A stretch of DNA of 24,383 nucleotides from Flammeovirgaceae bacterium UBA976 (GCA_002292365.1 DBBU01000026.1:1-24383); one strand, 5' to 3'. Counted from the stretch's first letter, positions 6,445 to 15,271 are shown. The notes: a model not told the origin generated them from the letters alone. Made by a program: numbers and translations.

Positions 6445-8466
6445 CTAATAAATCGATTTCATCTTCCATGCATGTATCTCTTTGACAATAAGATCTTTAT
6501 CTTTTGTAAATATTTGGATATTTGGATTCTTTCGAATTCTAGCATGGGAGACAGCTGCAGCTTGGCGATCGTTGGCAAAAACCTCAACTAAGTTTTTATC
6601 TATGAAAATTCTAAGTGTAAGGTCTTCACCATCCTGGAGTTCAAACGGCGGATTGATTTTACCTATATGCAATTCTTTTTGTCCCTTGCCATAAGTAATA
6701 TTCAGTTCTTCATTTCCCTGCTCATCTCCCAGCATATTTATACCAAATTCTTTTGATAATGGCGCTTCGAATACAATTTCAAATTCAACAGCGTCTCCTT
6801 CTATTTTATCCAGCAAAAGGTTCGATCCTTTGCTGATCGTTTCATCTTCAAGGGCAATCTCGTCGTATCTAAGAGATTCGAGTTCTTTTAGCGGTTTGAT
6901 GCGAAGCGCTCCGTCTTCAGGAAGTTCAAGCTCACGCGGCAGTCCCTGTACGCCACTTGGTTTAACATCAGTCATCAGCCATGTATACATCACGCGCCTG
7001 CCGTCTTCAGAGATCATTGATTCGGGTGCGAAGTAAGACAGGTTGCTAAAGTCCTCCCAGTTGGTATCTGTCCAGTTCATCATGTGATGTTCATCTGGAA
7101 GAAATTTTTCGTCTACGAAATCACCAAGATAATATCGGCAGCCTATACGGTGACTTATACAAAGGAGCATCCATTTTTCTCCGATCTGAAACATATTTGC
7201 GCATGAGATATCTTCGTCCCTTGGGATTCCAATATCTTCAGGAAAATCATCGTGAAGAAGTTTACCAAGATAGTTCCAGTTTTTAAGGTCAGATGATTTC
7301 ATCAGACCCGGATCTTCACCTCCGGACAATGCGTAATAGGTATCGTCTAATTCCCATATATCAGGATCCCAGTATTTTTCAGGTACTGGACCATTTTCAT
7401 CCATTGCAACAATTGGTTCCGGTTTCGACCATACATCAAGATTATCATCGAGCGCATAAGAGATCATATTATAGCCTGAACCTTCACCGTGATAAATCAT
7501 GGCAGGTTTACCATCCTTAGTGAAAAATCCTGTTCCGCTGTACATTCCATGCCCGGTAAGAGCCGGTGTAAGAACTGTTTTGTGCCACTTCCAGTGAACC
7601 ATATCTGTACTCGAAACGTGTGCATAAGCAGGCCCATAATTGTTATCATAAATATAATGAAGGTGGTAGCGTCCTTTGTAATAGTACATTGGATTCGGAT
7701 CTCCGGGCATTCCTTCTCCCGGTCCCGGGTGTGCAAGGTGAAAAGTCAGCCAATCATTGGGAGGACTATCAGGCCATTTTGGTGTTTCTTCAACATACGC
7801 TTCTAAGGCGGTCATGACTCCCCATTTAACGAGAACTAACCTGCCGTCATGAAGTTTTGCACCCTCCCGTGACAGATTTAGATGGTAACGGCCTGTTTTT
7901 TCTTTGATTTTTTCTCCTTCAAAATCCCACCATGCATACGGCTCAATATTGGAGGGTTCATTTGGTTTAAGCAACTTGAGTTGTGCAGGAGTGAGCGCTG
8001 AACTATAAATTCTCGCGTCTTCAATTTCCGCATTGATATGGTCATCGGCTCCTTTATGTCGAGCCCCGAATACAACAATGTTATCATCAAGGCTCAATAA
8101 ATCAATGTTCTCAGATTTATTTGTAGCGTATAATTCACCATTTCTGTAAATAATGATCTCACTGCCTTTGTAAACAATAGCCATTTGGATCAGCTGTCCA
8201 ATACTTGCTTCTGTTTCAGCTTTAACATTACTTAATTCAAAAGTACTTCGTTTTTTGTCTTCGCTTCCCGCAACCCATTTTCCTGATTCTGTTGCACCTA
8301 AAACTATACCGTCAAATTTTTCATCTGACTGAATAGTGAGAATTGATCCACCCTGGACACCTAAATTTTTTAGTTCTACCCAACTGACCAGCGTCTTATC
8401 TGTTTTTGTACTACATGCTGTCGCTAATAAATAAATTAGCAGGCTTCCAATAGCCGTATTTTTCAT
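6445..8466 (-). CDS. Lipoprotein GH32-like glycosidase with N-terminal LamG-type domain
   Basis: A 673-residue lipoprotein (LLATAC, Cys18). Residues about 25-165 form a concanavalin-like LamG domain ending in the typical DARIYSSALT. A five-bladed GH32-type propeller spans about 235-510, followed by the C-terminal beta-sandwich with VEVFANDRQAAA at 627-638. The nucleophile motif appears as GDPNPMYYY (Asp256) and the transition-state Asp motif as YWDPD (Asp367). The acid/base region reads RDEDISCANMF (416-426), so Ser, not Glu, precedes the Cys of the usual Glu-Cys motif; Glu418 is the nearest acid. GH32 enzymes cleave beta-fructosides such as levan, inulin or sucrose, but the altered motif makes the substrate uncertain. 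It lies between a hydrolase fragment and an esterase pseudogene, 81 bases upstream of the latter's ATG start. The frame is intact. Confidence 0.88.
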   Translation of the reverse strand: MKNTAIGSLLIYLLATACSTKTDKTLVSWVELKNLGVQGGSILTIQSDEKFDGIVLGATESGKWVAGSEDKKRSTFELSNVKAETEASIGQLIQMAIVYKGSEIIIYRNGELYATNKSENIDLLSLDDNIVVFGARHKGADDHINAEIEDARIYSSALTPAQLKLLKPNEPSNIEPYAWWDFEGEKIKEKTGRYHLNLSREGAKLHDGRLVLVKWGVMTALEAYVEETPKWPDSPPNDWLTFHLAHPGPGEGMPGDPNPMYYYKGRYHLHYIYDNNYGPAYAHVSSTDMVHWKWHKTVLTPALTGHGMYSGTGFFTKDGKPAMIYHGEGSGYNMISYALDDNLDVWSKPEPIVAMDENGPVPEKYWDPDIWELDDTYYALSGGEDPGLMKSSDLKNWNYLGKLLHDDFPEDIGIPRDEDISCANMFQIGEKWMLLCISHRIGCRYYLGDFVDEKFLPDEHHMMNWTDTNWEDFSNLSYFAPESMISEDGRRVMYTWLMTDVKPSGVQGLPRELELPEDGALRIKPLKELESLRYDEIALEDETISKGSNLLLDKIEGDAVEFEIVFEAPLSKEFGINMLGDEQGNEELNITYGKGQKELHIGKINPPFELQDGEDLTLRIFIDKNLVEVFANDRQAAAVSHARIRKNPNIQIFTKDKDLIVKEIHAWKMKSIY

Positions 8467-8540
8467 GTGAACAATTTTTTAACAATTAATACTTCCGTTA
8501 CTAATCATTGCTTTACCAAACACAAGTCCCACCGTCAATA

Positions 8541-8801
8541 CTAGCAGAAATGAGCAAACAACCAGTCAATAAATTCTTCATCTCGATAAGCCCTGGTCCA
8601 GCTATCATGTCCTACACCAGGATATTCAGTATATCTTGGATTTCCACCGGTGGCTTTCAGCGCCTTGACAGCCTCCCGTGAAACATCTACAGAGACTACA
8701 TCGCCCGCTTCACCGTGGAAGATCCACATTGGAAGCTGGGCAAATTTTTTACCTCGCTCTTCAGCGCTCAGCAATACTGAACTCACCTCGGATACCCTCA
8801 A
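8541..8801 (-). pseudogene. C-terminal fragment of a carboxylesterase/predicted peptidase
   Basis: About 80 codons matching the C-terminal third of a COG4099/dienelactone-hydrolase-like alpha/beta hydrolase: FAQLPMWIFHG, SREAVKALKATGG, YTEYPGVGHDSW (catalytic His) and FIDWLFAHFC. The nucleophile half is missing. In HGEAGDVV the position where the family has catalytic Asp is Gly (GGC at 8703-8705), a further sign of decay. A TAA blocks the frame just upstream of 8801 and the 5' end runs into a transposase OrfA remnant, so the gene was probably truncated by an IS insertion followed by deletion. The exact junction is somewhere between about 8755 and 8800. The upper coordinate given is the open-frame limit, not a real start. 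Confidence 0.75.
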
Positions 8802-8895
8802 TTACAATTCTGATCTTTTCCTCTGAATTATACGCCTTGCGTGTCTTCCTTTTTAGTTCACTTATTAATGAACTTGCATTTCTCTTCTTTCCCAT
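8761..8895 (-). mobile_element. IS3-type transposase OrfA N-terminal remnant
   Basis: A 44-codon frame from ATG at 8895 to TGA at 8761. After a basic start (MGKKRNASS) it reads LKRKTRKAYNSEEKIRIVIE and GIRGEFSIAE, the hallmark N-terminal helix-turn-helix of IS3-family OrfA proteins, whose next residues are usually Leu-Cys-Arg-Arg-Glu-Gly-Ile. Here the similarity ends exactly where the frame meets the hydrolase fragment. OrfB, the rest of OrfA and the right end are absent. Upstream (8896-9111) no gene was found. It holds a GTGTTT/AAACAC dyad at 8911-8932 that could belong to the left end, but no terminal repeat or target duplication could be fixed. Confidence 0.7.
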
Positions 8896-9111
8896 TGTAG
8901 TTAAATTTAAGTGTTTACTCTGTTTAAAACACGCTCTTATAATTTAACCCTTATTAGTTCACTTTTTGCTGACGGCATACATCTTTCTCATTATCATTGT
9001 TCAAAAACTTCGTCATTGCCTGTAAATGAACTTATTACTATTTTCAGAGCAATTTATAAAAATACTCTTGTGAGGCTTTCCCCTATTTATCATTAAAGGC
9101 ACTACGTTCAA

Positions 9112-10908
9112 TTAGCGGATAATCTTGCCCATTCGGGTTTTCCCATCAATGATCAAAGTATAAAAATAAACGCCGGCATTTAGCGCGACATTATCTTGAA
9201 AATCAATTTGAAGAACCTTAGATCCATCATTTTTAAACGACCTCTGAAACAGCTCCTGACCTGCAGTATTGACAATTTTAAATTCACAAAAGTTATAATC
9301 AATTTTACCAAGATCAATATTCAACTTATCAGTAAAGGGATTTGGAAATATATCTACCGATGAAATCGCCTTTTCGGTGGTTCCGTTAATGATTTTTTTA
9401 TCGGTATTTTCTTTAATATGAAGTACCTGATTAGCCCTAACATTTGTGAAAATTTCAATACTACCTTCAGGCCAAGTCACCTCAACTTGATCTACCATAG
9501 TGTAATCTGAAAGTCCAAAATGATTGGATTTGATACTTTGCCCAAATAGGTTCATTCCCGTGTAATATCGATAGTAATCCTCTCCGTCACAGGTAATTCT
9601 AATTTTTGATCCAAAAGCATTACGATTACTAACCGTTCCTTCAAGCGTTATTTGGAGCCAATTATTTGCGATGTTTGAAGATTCAATATTGGTGTTTTTA
9701 TATAGACTTGATGGTGCATCACGATTTCCAACAATCATATCAAAATCTCCATCTCCATCATAATCAAAAACTTCAAGACCCATACCGTAGTTAATATTGT
9801 CCACACCAAGCTCAGCTGAGAGATTTTTAAAACCATCTTCATCATTCAAGAAAAAAGTATTTCGATCATCTTTTGCCATATGAGAGGTATAACCGTTTAC
9901 CGCGTATAAGTCTTCATCGAGATCGTGATCGGCATCAAAAAATCTTACTCCCCAGCCCCAACCAGTATCATCTATTCCCAAAGAAATCGACTCATTTGAA
10001 AATAATCCATCCCCATTATTAACAAAAAAAGCATTCGGTTCAAAACTAAAAATATTCGTCACGTATATATCAAAACGTCCATCATTATTATAATCACACA
10101 CATCCATTCCCATTCCATTCCCATCATTATCCAGGCCATAAAGCCGTGCCCAATCTGAAAAAGTTCCATCACCGTTATTTAAAAATAATCCATTCTCCTG
10201 CGCGTCATTTGCCACATATAAATCGACAAGGCCATCATAATTAATATCTATAGGCAGAGCTGAAAAGGAATTTCTATCATCTCCTAAGCCCGATTGTATA
10301 GTAATATCAACGAAAGTATCCTCTCCATCATTGCGATAAAGTCGATTTTCTCTAATCCAGTCGCAGACAAATAGATCTAGATCTCCATCCAAATCATAAT
10401 CCCACCAAAGACCAGTAGTACTGTAACAAAATTGGCAACCTTGTACTCCTGAGGACTGCGTAACATTAGTGAACTTGCCATTACCGTCATTACGCCACAA
10501 TTCATCTAGACCGAAATTAGTTAAAAAAATATCAGGATAGCCATCATTATTATAATCTCCCCAACTGGCCCCCATTTTTGACCCCATCACCATTCCTTCA
10601 TTGTGCAAGGCTTTATAATTGATAAGTTCAGCCGCTAAGGTTACATCAGAATAGCCCTGCTCTCCATCATTTCGCATTAATCTACTCCAGGTCAAAGGAT
10701 CACTTTCATCAAAAATTGTTGCAGCCACTAAAAATAAATCTAGGTCTCCATCAAGATCATAATCTGCGACTGCTACACCGTTTACATTATGCAATTCATT
10801 TTGAATTTCAAAATTTTGAACTATTTCAAAACTTTGGCAATAACCAAATGACATTGACCAAGTGAAAATGATGATAATTAGTACAGCATTTAATAAAACA
10901 ATCTTCAT
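9112..10908 (-). CDS. Secreted FG-GAP/VCBS-repeat protein with ASPIC_UnbV domain and T9SS tail
   Basis: A 598-residue secreted protein. The signal peptide is residues 1-24. A beta-propeller of FG-GAP/VCBS repeats covers about 40-405, with seven calcium-loop motifs starting near Asp49, 118, 170, 221, 272, 325 and 382 (for example DYDLDGDLD). ASPIC_UnbV lies at about 415-498 (NAFGSKIRI, then QVEVTWPEGS). A type IX secretion sorting domain covers about 517-598 (FPNPF at 521-525, ending in MGKIIR). The protein is therefore exported across the outer membrane and probably anchored or released at the surface. It has no visible catalytic site and may bind glycan or other ligands. The sixth loop (DADHDLDED) has Leu where Gly is normal. 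It stands 325 bases after the ThuA gene with no exact promoter found, so it may be a separate unit. Confidence 0.93.
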   Translation of the reverse strand: MKIVLLNAVLIIIIFTWSMSFGYCQSFEIVQNFEIQNELHNVNGVAVADYDLDGDLDLFLVAATIFDESDPLTWSRLMRNDGEQGYSDVTLAAELINYKALHNEGMVMGSKMGASWGDYNNDGYPDIFLTNFGLDELWRNDGNGKFTNVTQSSGVQGCQFCYSTTGLWWDYDLDGDLDLFVCDWIRENRLYRNDGEDTFVDITIQSGLGDDRNSFSALPIDINYDGLVDLYVANDAQENGLFLNNGDGTFSDWARLYGLDNDGNGMGMDVCDYNNDGRFDIYVTNIFSFEPNAFFVNNGDGLFSNESISLGIDDTGWGWGVRFFDADHDLDEDLYAVNGYTSHMAKDDRNTFFLNDEDGFKNLSAELGVDNINYGMGLEVFDYDGDGDFDMIVGNRDAPSSLYKNTNIESSNIANNWLQITLEGTVSNRNAFGSKIRITCDGEDYYRYYTGMNLFGQSIKSNHFGLSDYTMVDQVEVTWPEGSIEIFTNVRANQVLHIKENTDKKIINGTTEKAISSVDIFPNPFTDKLNIDLGKIDYNFCEFKIVNTAGQELFQRSFKNDGSKVLQIDFQDNVALNAGVYFYTLIIDGKTRMGKIIR

Positions 10909-11233
10909 TCAATAAAAACCAATTTGAAAAGGGTATTTTTCACCTTATTATAATTTTATCAAATATCTTTTTTGAAAATTATTAATTTTTATCTGGTAAT
11001 AGCAATGAACTTTTTGGGAAATAACCTAACCAAGACTAACACATAAATTCCATGTTTTGTTACCAAATTGTGACTTTAATAAATCTTAATTTCCTTTTTT
11101 TGCACATAACCAAAAAATTTATTGCCTAAAAAAAACAATTCTATCGAATAAAATATACTCGCTGCACAATTAACATCCAGCATTGCCAGCTGCGCACGAA
11201 AGTTTATTATCAAAAGATTTATCTTAAAAAAAC
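10909..11233. other. 325-base intergenic region between ThuA and FG-GAP genes
   Basis: No gene or exact -33/-7 promoter was recognised. The stretch is very AT-rich with several A/T runs, except for a GC-richer island at about 11160-11205. That island carries short repeated GCTG/CAGC words able to pair (CAGC at 11178-11181 and GCTG at 11161-11164). In the minus direction a run of eight T directly follows the ThuA stop, but without a convincing stem before it. Confidence 0.4.
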
Positions 11234-12361
11234 CTACTCCAATGAAGCTATGCTAAGTTTTTTCTTCAGCCAATATTTCTCCTTGTAAAACGCGTAAGGA
11301 CTAGGATCATAATTATCAATAATATCCACATTAGCCTTTAGGGGTATACTCATTTGGAGACACCAAAAAACACCATTAACTAATAATCTTCTAGTACCCG
11401 TGAACAATAAATCCGTTGAAGCACCAATCGTGGAACAAAAAACTTTCCCTTTTTTACCACTTTGCAATTGATAACTCTTGGTCCAAGCAATTGGCATCAT
11501 TGGATCATTCCGGTTGATTTCAATTTTTTCACCCACCTCTTCTCCCTCTTCCAAACCTACTATTTCAGAATCTGTAATCCTCATGCCATAAAGCCTATCT
11601 TTTTTATCATATTCCCCAATTCTATTCATGACCTGTCCCAATACTACAGGTTGAGAATCTCCTGGCAAAGGTAATCTGACACCATAAACATCAGTTGGCC
11701 CCCAGACATCTCCTTCATTTATCCCATTCCAAATTGGATGTGACTCTGCACCAGGTGCTTTAATCCCAAGCGTACTTTGGTGACGATGCTCTCCATGATG
11801 AGAAATCCATTTCTCCCCAAGTACAGCACGACCAAATCCACCTTTCCAATCATCATCCCCATCATAAAAGTTTCCATAGTGTACGAATTTCGAATCAAAA
11901 TCTATTTCAGAAAAGTTAAAAGCATGAGTCGATGTTCTTATACCCATAACCGGTTTTCCAAGTTTTAGGTAGTCATCAATGTATTGCATTTGTTCGTCAG
12001 GTAAGGCTCTAAATCTGGTAAATATTATCATCATATCAGCATTTTGAAGCATTTCCAAACCAGGAATATTATTCAAATTATTAGGATTTACAATTCCTGG
12101 CTCACCTTTATCCTGAGCAAACAACACGGTACAATTGAATCCATGTTTTATAGACAATATTTTTGCCAATTGGGGTAAAGCCTCTTCAGACCTATACTCC
12201 TCATCACCTGATATGAGAACAATATTGGGCATATCAACTCTTCCTTTGTAAACGAGCCACTCTTTCACTGGATCATTTTCTTCTTTACCGATACAATATA
12301 CATTGTCACAATTAATCATCATCGCCACCAAAAATGTGACTATTACTATATTTATTCTCAT
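11234..12361 (-). CDS. Secreted ThuA-like protein
   Basis: A 375-residue single-domain ThuA-like protein (class I glutamine amidotransferase fold) with an N-terminal signal (hydrophobic 4-16). Typical stretches are NIVLISGDEEYRSEEALP at 46-63, NADMMIIFTRFR at 106-117, GIRTSTHAF at 139-147 and TRRLLVNGVFWCL near 320-332. The residues around RTSTHAF match the RTTTHAF of the second ThuA protein at 2222..3826, but no DUF1080 domain follows. ThuA works with the oxidoreductase ThuB in trehalose and maltitol 3-oxidation in rhizobia; a role on oxidised sugars here is inference. It starts 27 bases after the alpha/beta hydrolase stop and ends the susCD-side run of closely spaced genes. Confidence 0.9.
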   Translation of the reverse strand: MRINIVIVTFLVAMMINCDNVYCIGKEENDPVKEWLVYKGRVDMPNIVLISGDEEYRSEEALPQLAKILSIKHGFNCTVLFAQDKGEPGIVNPNNLNNIPGLEMLQNADMMIIFTRFRALPDEQMQYIDDYLKLGKPVMGIRTSTHAFNFSEIDFDSKFVHYGNFYDGDDDWKGGFGRAVLGEKWISHHGEHRHQSTLGIKAPGAESHPIWNGINEGDVWGPTDVYGVRLPLPGDSQPVVLGQVMNRIGEYDKKDRLYGMRITDSEIVGLEEGEEVGEKIEINRNDPMMPIAWTKSYQLQSGKKGKVFCSTIGASTDLLFTGTRRLLVNGVFWCLQMSIPLKANVDIIDNYDPSPYAFYKEKYWLKKKLSIASLE

Positions 12362-12388
12362 ATACTTTAATTTTTAAAATCATGAATA

Positions 12389-13189
12389 TTAATTCTGCAT
12401 AAAAAATTCTGTAGTGACCCTATTGAACTTTTCTAAATCCTCCCAATGATGAACATGACCCTCTTGTGGAAAAGATATATAGCTTGAATTCTTTATCCCT
12501 TTATGTAACACTTTTGAAAATTCAGGAGGAGTAAAAATATCCATATTACCAACGGTAATAAGTGTTGGAATATTAATTTCTGATAGCCTTGAAACAGTAT
12601 CATGATGGATACAAGCATCTAGCTGTCCCTCAAAACCTTCCTGAGTTTGAGGGTTTAAATTGGATGCTGCTCCCTCCTGTCCTAGTCTAAGATCATTCAT
12701 CCCATTTTCATAGAAAGGCGGTGCAAAAATCCATAGTTGCAATAATTCCATAAAATCATCAGCTCTACTTGTAACTCTCAATTTTTTCAAGCTTTCATAA
12801 ACAGTTTTTGCATAATTATTAAATCTTGGCCATGTACTGATCAGTGCCATGCTGCGCACTCGATTAGCATAATTTAGAGCCAATTGCTGGGTGATTGCGC
12901 CTCCCATTGAAATACCTGCCACTCTTGCTTTTTCGATACCTAAATGGTCCATAACAGCAATAGTATCATCTGCCATCATATTAGTAGTGTAGGGACCTAT
13001 CGGCTGATCAGAAAGACCAACTCCCCTGTTATCAATTAAAATACAATTAAAATACTTTTCATATTCGACCACATGCTTTTCCCAAACATTCCCCTCAGCT
13101 CCAAAGCCCATAATAAGAACCAATGGGTCTCCTTGACCCCGCATTTGAAAATAAATCTTTGCTCCACTTGATTCGGCGTAATTACCCAT
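12389..13189 (-). CDS. Alpha/beta hydrolase, 3-oxoadipate enol-lactonase-like
   Basis: A 266-residue cytoplasmic alpha/beta hydrolase with a complete triad: Ser94 in GISMGG, Asp217 in VGNMDIFTP and His245 in EGHVHHW. The oxyanion strand is LVLIMGFGAEGNVW (23-36), and DNRGVGLSD (53-61) is typical of the family. A helical cap covers about 125-195. Relatives open lactones or hydrolyse small esters; a sugar lactone is a reasonable guess because neighbours handle sugars, but this is inference. It lies 14 bases after the epimerase-like gene and 27 before the ThuA gene, inside one operon. Confidence 0.9.
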   Translation of the reverse strand: MGNYAESSGAKIYFQMRGQGDPLVLIMGFGAEGNVWEKHVVEYEKYFNCILIDNRGVGLSDQPIGPYTTNMMADDTIAVMDHLGIEKARVAGISMGGAITQQLALNYANRVRSMALISTWPRFNNYAKTVYESLKKLRVTSRADDFMELLQLWIFAPPFYENGMNDLRLGQEGAASNLNPQTQEGFEGQLDACIHHDTVSRLSEINIPTLITVGNMDIFTPPEFSKVLHKGIKNSSYISFPQEGHVHHWEDLEKFNRVTTEFFMQN

Positions 13190-13203
13190 AATAGTTAATA
13201 ATT

Positions 13204-14046
13204 TTAAGCTTTACCCCATTCCTTTTTAATGAACTCTAATCCTTTTTGATAGATCTCTTCAGAGGGCGAAAAATCACGCCATACGTTAATTGAATTTGCA
13301 AATTCCGGTATAATAGTCGAGAAAGCTTCAATAGTCAGCCATCCATCGTAATTAACCGACTTAAGTGAATCAAAAACTTCATTCCAACTAATTTGACCCT
13401 TGCCCGGAGTACCACGATCATTCTCACTAATATGGACGTGTTTCAAATACGGAGCTATTATATGAATAGCTTCTCGCTGACTTTTCTCTTCCATATTGGC
13501 GTGGTGAGTATCATAGATGGCACCCACATTTGGATGGTCTACGGACTTCACTAATTCTTTCAAGTCAACCACAGTATTAACCAAATAACATTCAAACCTA
13601 TTTAATGCTTCCAGCGTTAACATTATTCCTGCCTGCTGAGCATAATCACCGGCTTTATGAAGCATTTCAGCACTCCATTTTTTCTCATCCGCGGTAGGCA
13701 ATTCTCTTGTAAAATAAGCGAATGCAGAATGAAAAGGCCCACAAATTACATCAGATCCAGCACCATGAGACACATCGATGGCCCATTTCAAACGTTCAAG
13801 GCCAGCTTCTCTAATTACTCGATCAGGGCTAGCAATATTAGTACTCTCTGATAGAGAAGTTACACAAGTAACTCCCATATCCAGGCTGGAGATTTGTTCA
13901 CCTATCCTTGAATAATGTGCTACATCTCCTTCTCCTAATGGGAGTTCAACACCATCAAAGCCGGTTTTCTTCAATTTTTCAAAAATGCCAAAATGTTGCT
14001 CAGTGACATGGTTTGTCCAAAGCAACATATTCATACCAATTTTCAT
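13204..14046 (-). CDS. D-tagatose/D-psicose 3-epimerase-like TIM barrel
   Basis: A 280-residue TIM barrel with a full ketose 3-epimerase-type metal and catalytic set: Glu146 in LEALNRFE, Asp179 in YDTHH, His205 in HVHISEND, Arg211 and Glu240 in TIEAFS. The spacing equals that of Pseudomonas D-tagatose 3-epimerase (Glu152, Asp185, His211, Glu246) with a constant offset of six. The reaction would be C3 epimerisation or isomerisation of a ketose or keto-sugar using Mn2+ or a similar ion. There is no signal peptide, so it is cytoplasmic. It sits 28 bases after the MFS permease and 14 before the alpha/beta hydrolase, consistent with acting on sugar brought in by that permease. The exact substrate is not predictable. 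Confidence 0.92.
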   Translation of the reverse strand: MKIGMNMLLWTNHVTEQHFGIFEKLKKTGFDGVELPLGEGDVAHYSRIGEQISSLDMGVTCVTSLSESTNIASPDRVIREAGLERLKWAIDVSHGAGSDVICGPFHSAFAYFTRELPTADEKKWSAEMLHKAGDYAQQAGIMLTLEALNRFECYLVNTVVDLKELVKSVDHPNVGAIYDTHHANMEEKSQREAIHIIAPYLKHVHISENDRGTPGKGQISWNEVFDSLKSVNYDGWLTIEAFSTIIPEFANSINVWRDFSPSEEIYQKGLEFIKKEWGKA

Positions 14047-14074
14047 TCAGTCAAGTTTATTTTTATTGTTTACT

Positions 14075-15271
14075 TTATTTCTTCATCCAAAAAAACAGAA
14101 TAGCAAAAAGCAGAATCAATATTCCTGGAAATGATAGCATACTCCCTAGCGTAGCTTGGCCCGCGATTAGCTCTAATTCATCACCTTTGTAACCTGCTGC
14201 TGCTGCAGCTACTTTATCTGAATCAATCCAGCCCCCTATAATTGGTTGAAATATTGAAGTGGAAAACATACCTACCGCTCCAACTACAGACATTCCTAAG
14301 GCTCCGCTTTTAGGTATTTTATCCGCAATAAAACCTATCATATTTGGCCAAAAATAAGTGATTCCAAGCGCAAAAAATATTGCTGCTACGTATGCCATTG
14401 CGCCCGTCTGAGTGCTAAAAAGAAAAATTCCAATTGTAGCCAGTATAGCTGAGCCCAATAAAACTCCTGTTTGATCAAACTTTTGCACAACATCCCCACC
14501 AAAATACCTAGCCACGGCCATCAAGCCTGTAACTAATGCCAAAATCAACATCGGTTGAGCGCCACTTTTTGCCAATATTAAGCCGACCCACTGTTGCGGT
14601 CCAAACTCTGAAATAGCTGTTAATGCCATACATGCCATCATAAAAATAAATAATGGAGAAAGCATGGCCTTAAAATTTACCGACAATGAGGCCTTTTCTT
14701 TAGTTTTCGCGTCTGGCCATCCCTGCTTAAAAAATAGATAAGCATATGCCAATGTTGGTAGAAGAATAATCCAAATCTGGGTCTCCCAACCGAAGCCGGA
14801 ATCAGTCATGAATTTCGAAAGGAGACTACCGATAACAATTCCTCCAGGAAACCACATGTGAAAACGATTCATCATTTTGCTCATTAAATTCCCTTCGTAG
14901 GCATCTGCAATCATCGGATTACAGGCCGCCTCAGTACATCCATTTCCAAGACCTATTAGTAATGTCGAAATGAGTAATCCAGCATAACTTCCACTGTAAA
15001 TGGTCATTATTATCCCAATCGCATGAGCAAGAAATGCAAATTGCATTATTTTTTGACCTCCTACCTTATGATAAATTAAACCTCCAAATACCATGGAAAT
15101 CGGAAAACCTAAAAACCACATAGAATTGATGTAGCCCAGCTGTTCAGCCGATAAGTCTAGCTCTTCTCCAAGTTCTGGAAGGATACCTGCTCTTATACTG
15201 AATGAAAGTGCCGTAGTAACTAGCGCAAGACAACTACCATAAAATAATCTTACATGGTTATTTTGATTCAT
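14075..15271 (-). CDS. MFS sugar permease, FucP/FHS-like
   Basis: A 398-residue inner-membrane transporter with about twelve hydrophobic segments. The first half carries GLGNGCTEAACNPMIAD (about 107-123) and WFPGGIVIGSLL, and the second GITYFWPNMIGFIADKIP; both are typical of fucose/glucose/galactose:H+ symporter relatives. A short soluble loop separates the halves near 183-200. It probably carries monosaccharides or disaccharides released in the periplasm into the cytoplasm for the epimerase-like enzyme 28 bases downstream. The leader is 113 bases. The preceding gene's stop codon lies in TAAATTTG (15380-15387), an exact TAnnTTTG match, so an internal promoter is possible but no proper -33 box was found. 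Substrate unknown. Confidence 0.92.
   Translation of the reverse strand: MNQNNHVRLFYGSCLALVTTALSFSIRAGILPELGEELDLSAEQLGYINSMWFLGFPISMVFGGLIYHKVGGQKIMQFAFLAHAIGIIMTIYSGSYAGLLISTLLIGLGNGCTEAACNPMIADAYEGNLMSKMMNRFHMWFPGGIVIGSLLSKFMTDSGFGWETQIWIILLPTLAYAYLFFKQGWPDAKTKEKASLSVNFKAMLSPLFIFMMACMALTAISEFGPQQWVGLILAKSGAQPMLILALVTGLMAVARYFGGDVVQKFDQTGVLLGSAILATIGIFLFSTQTGAMAYVAAIFFALGITYFWPNMIGFIADKIPKSGALGMSVVGAVGMFSTSIFQPIIGGWIDSDKVAAAAAGYKGDELELIAGQATLGSMLSFPGILILLFAILFFWMKK

Noticed and set aside
100..8800. Higher GC in parts of the left side (some 60-base lines 50-58% against about 33-47% in sampled lines to the right) as evidence of separate origin
   Set aside because: Only a few lines were counted by hand and others on the left are near 40%; a sliding-window computation is needed before any claim.
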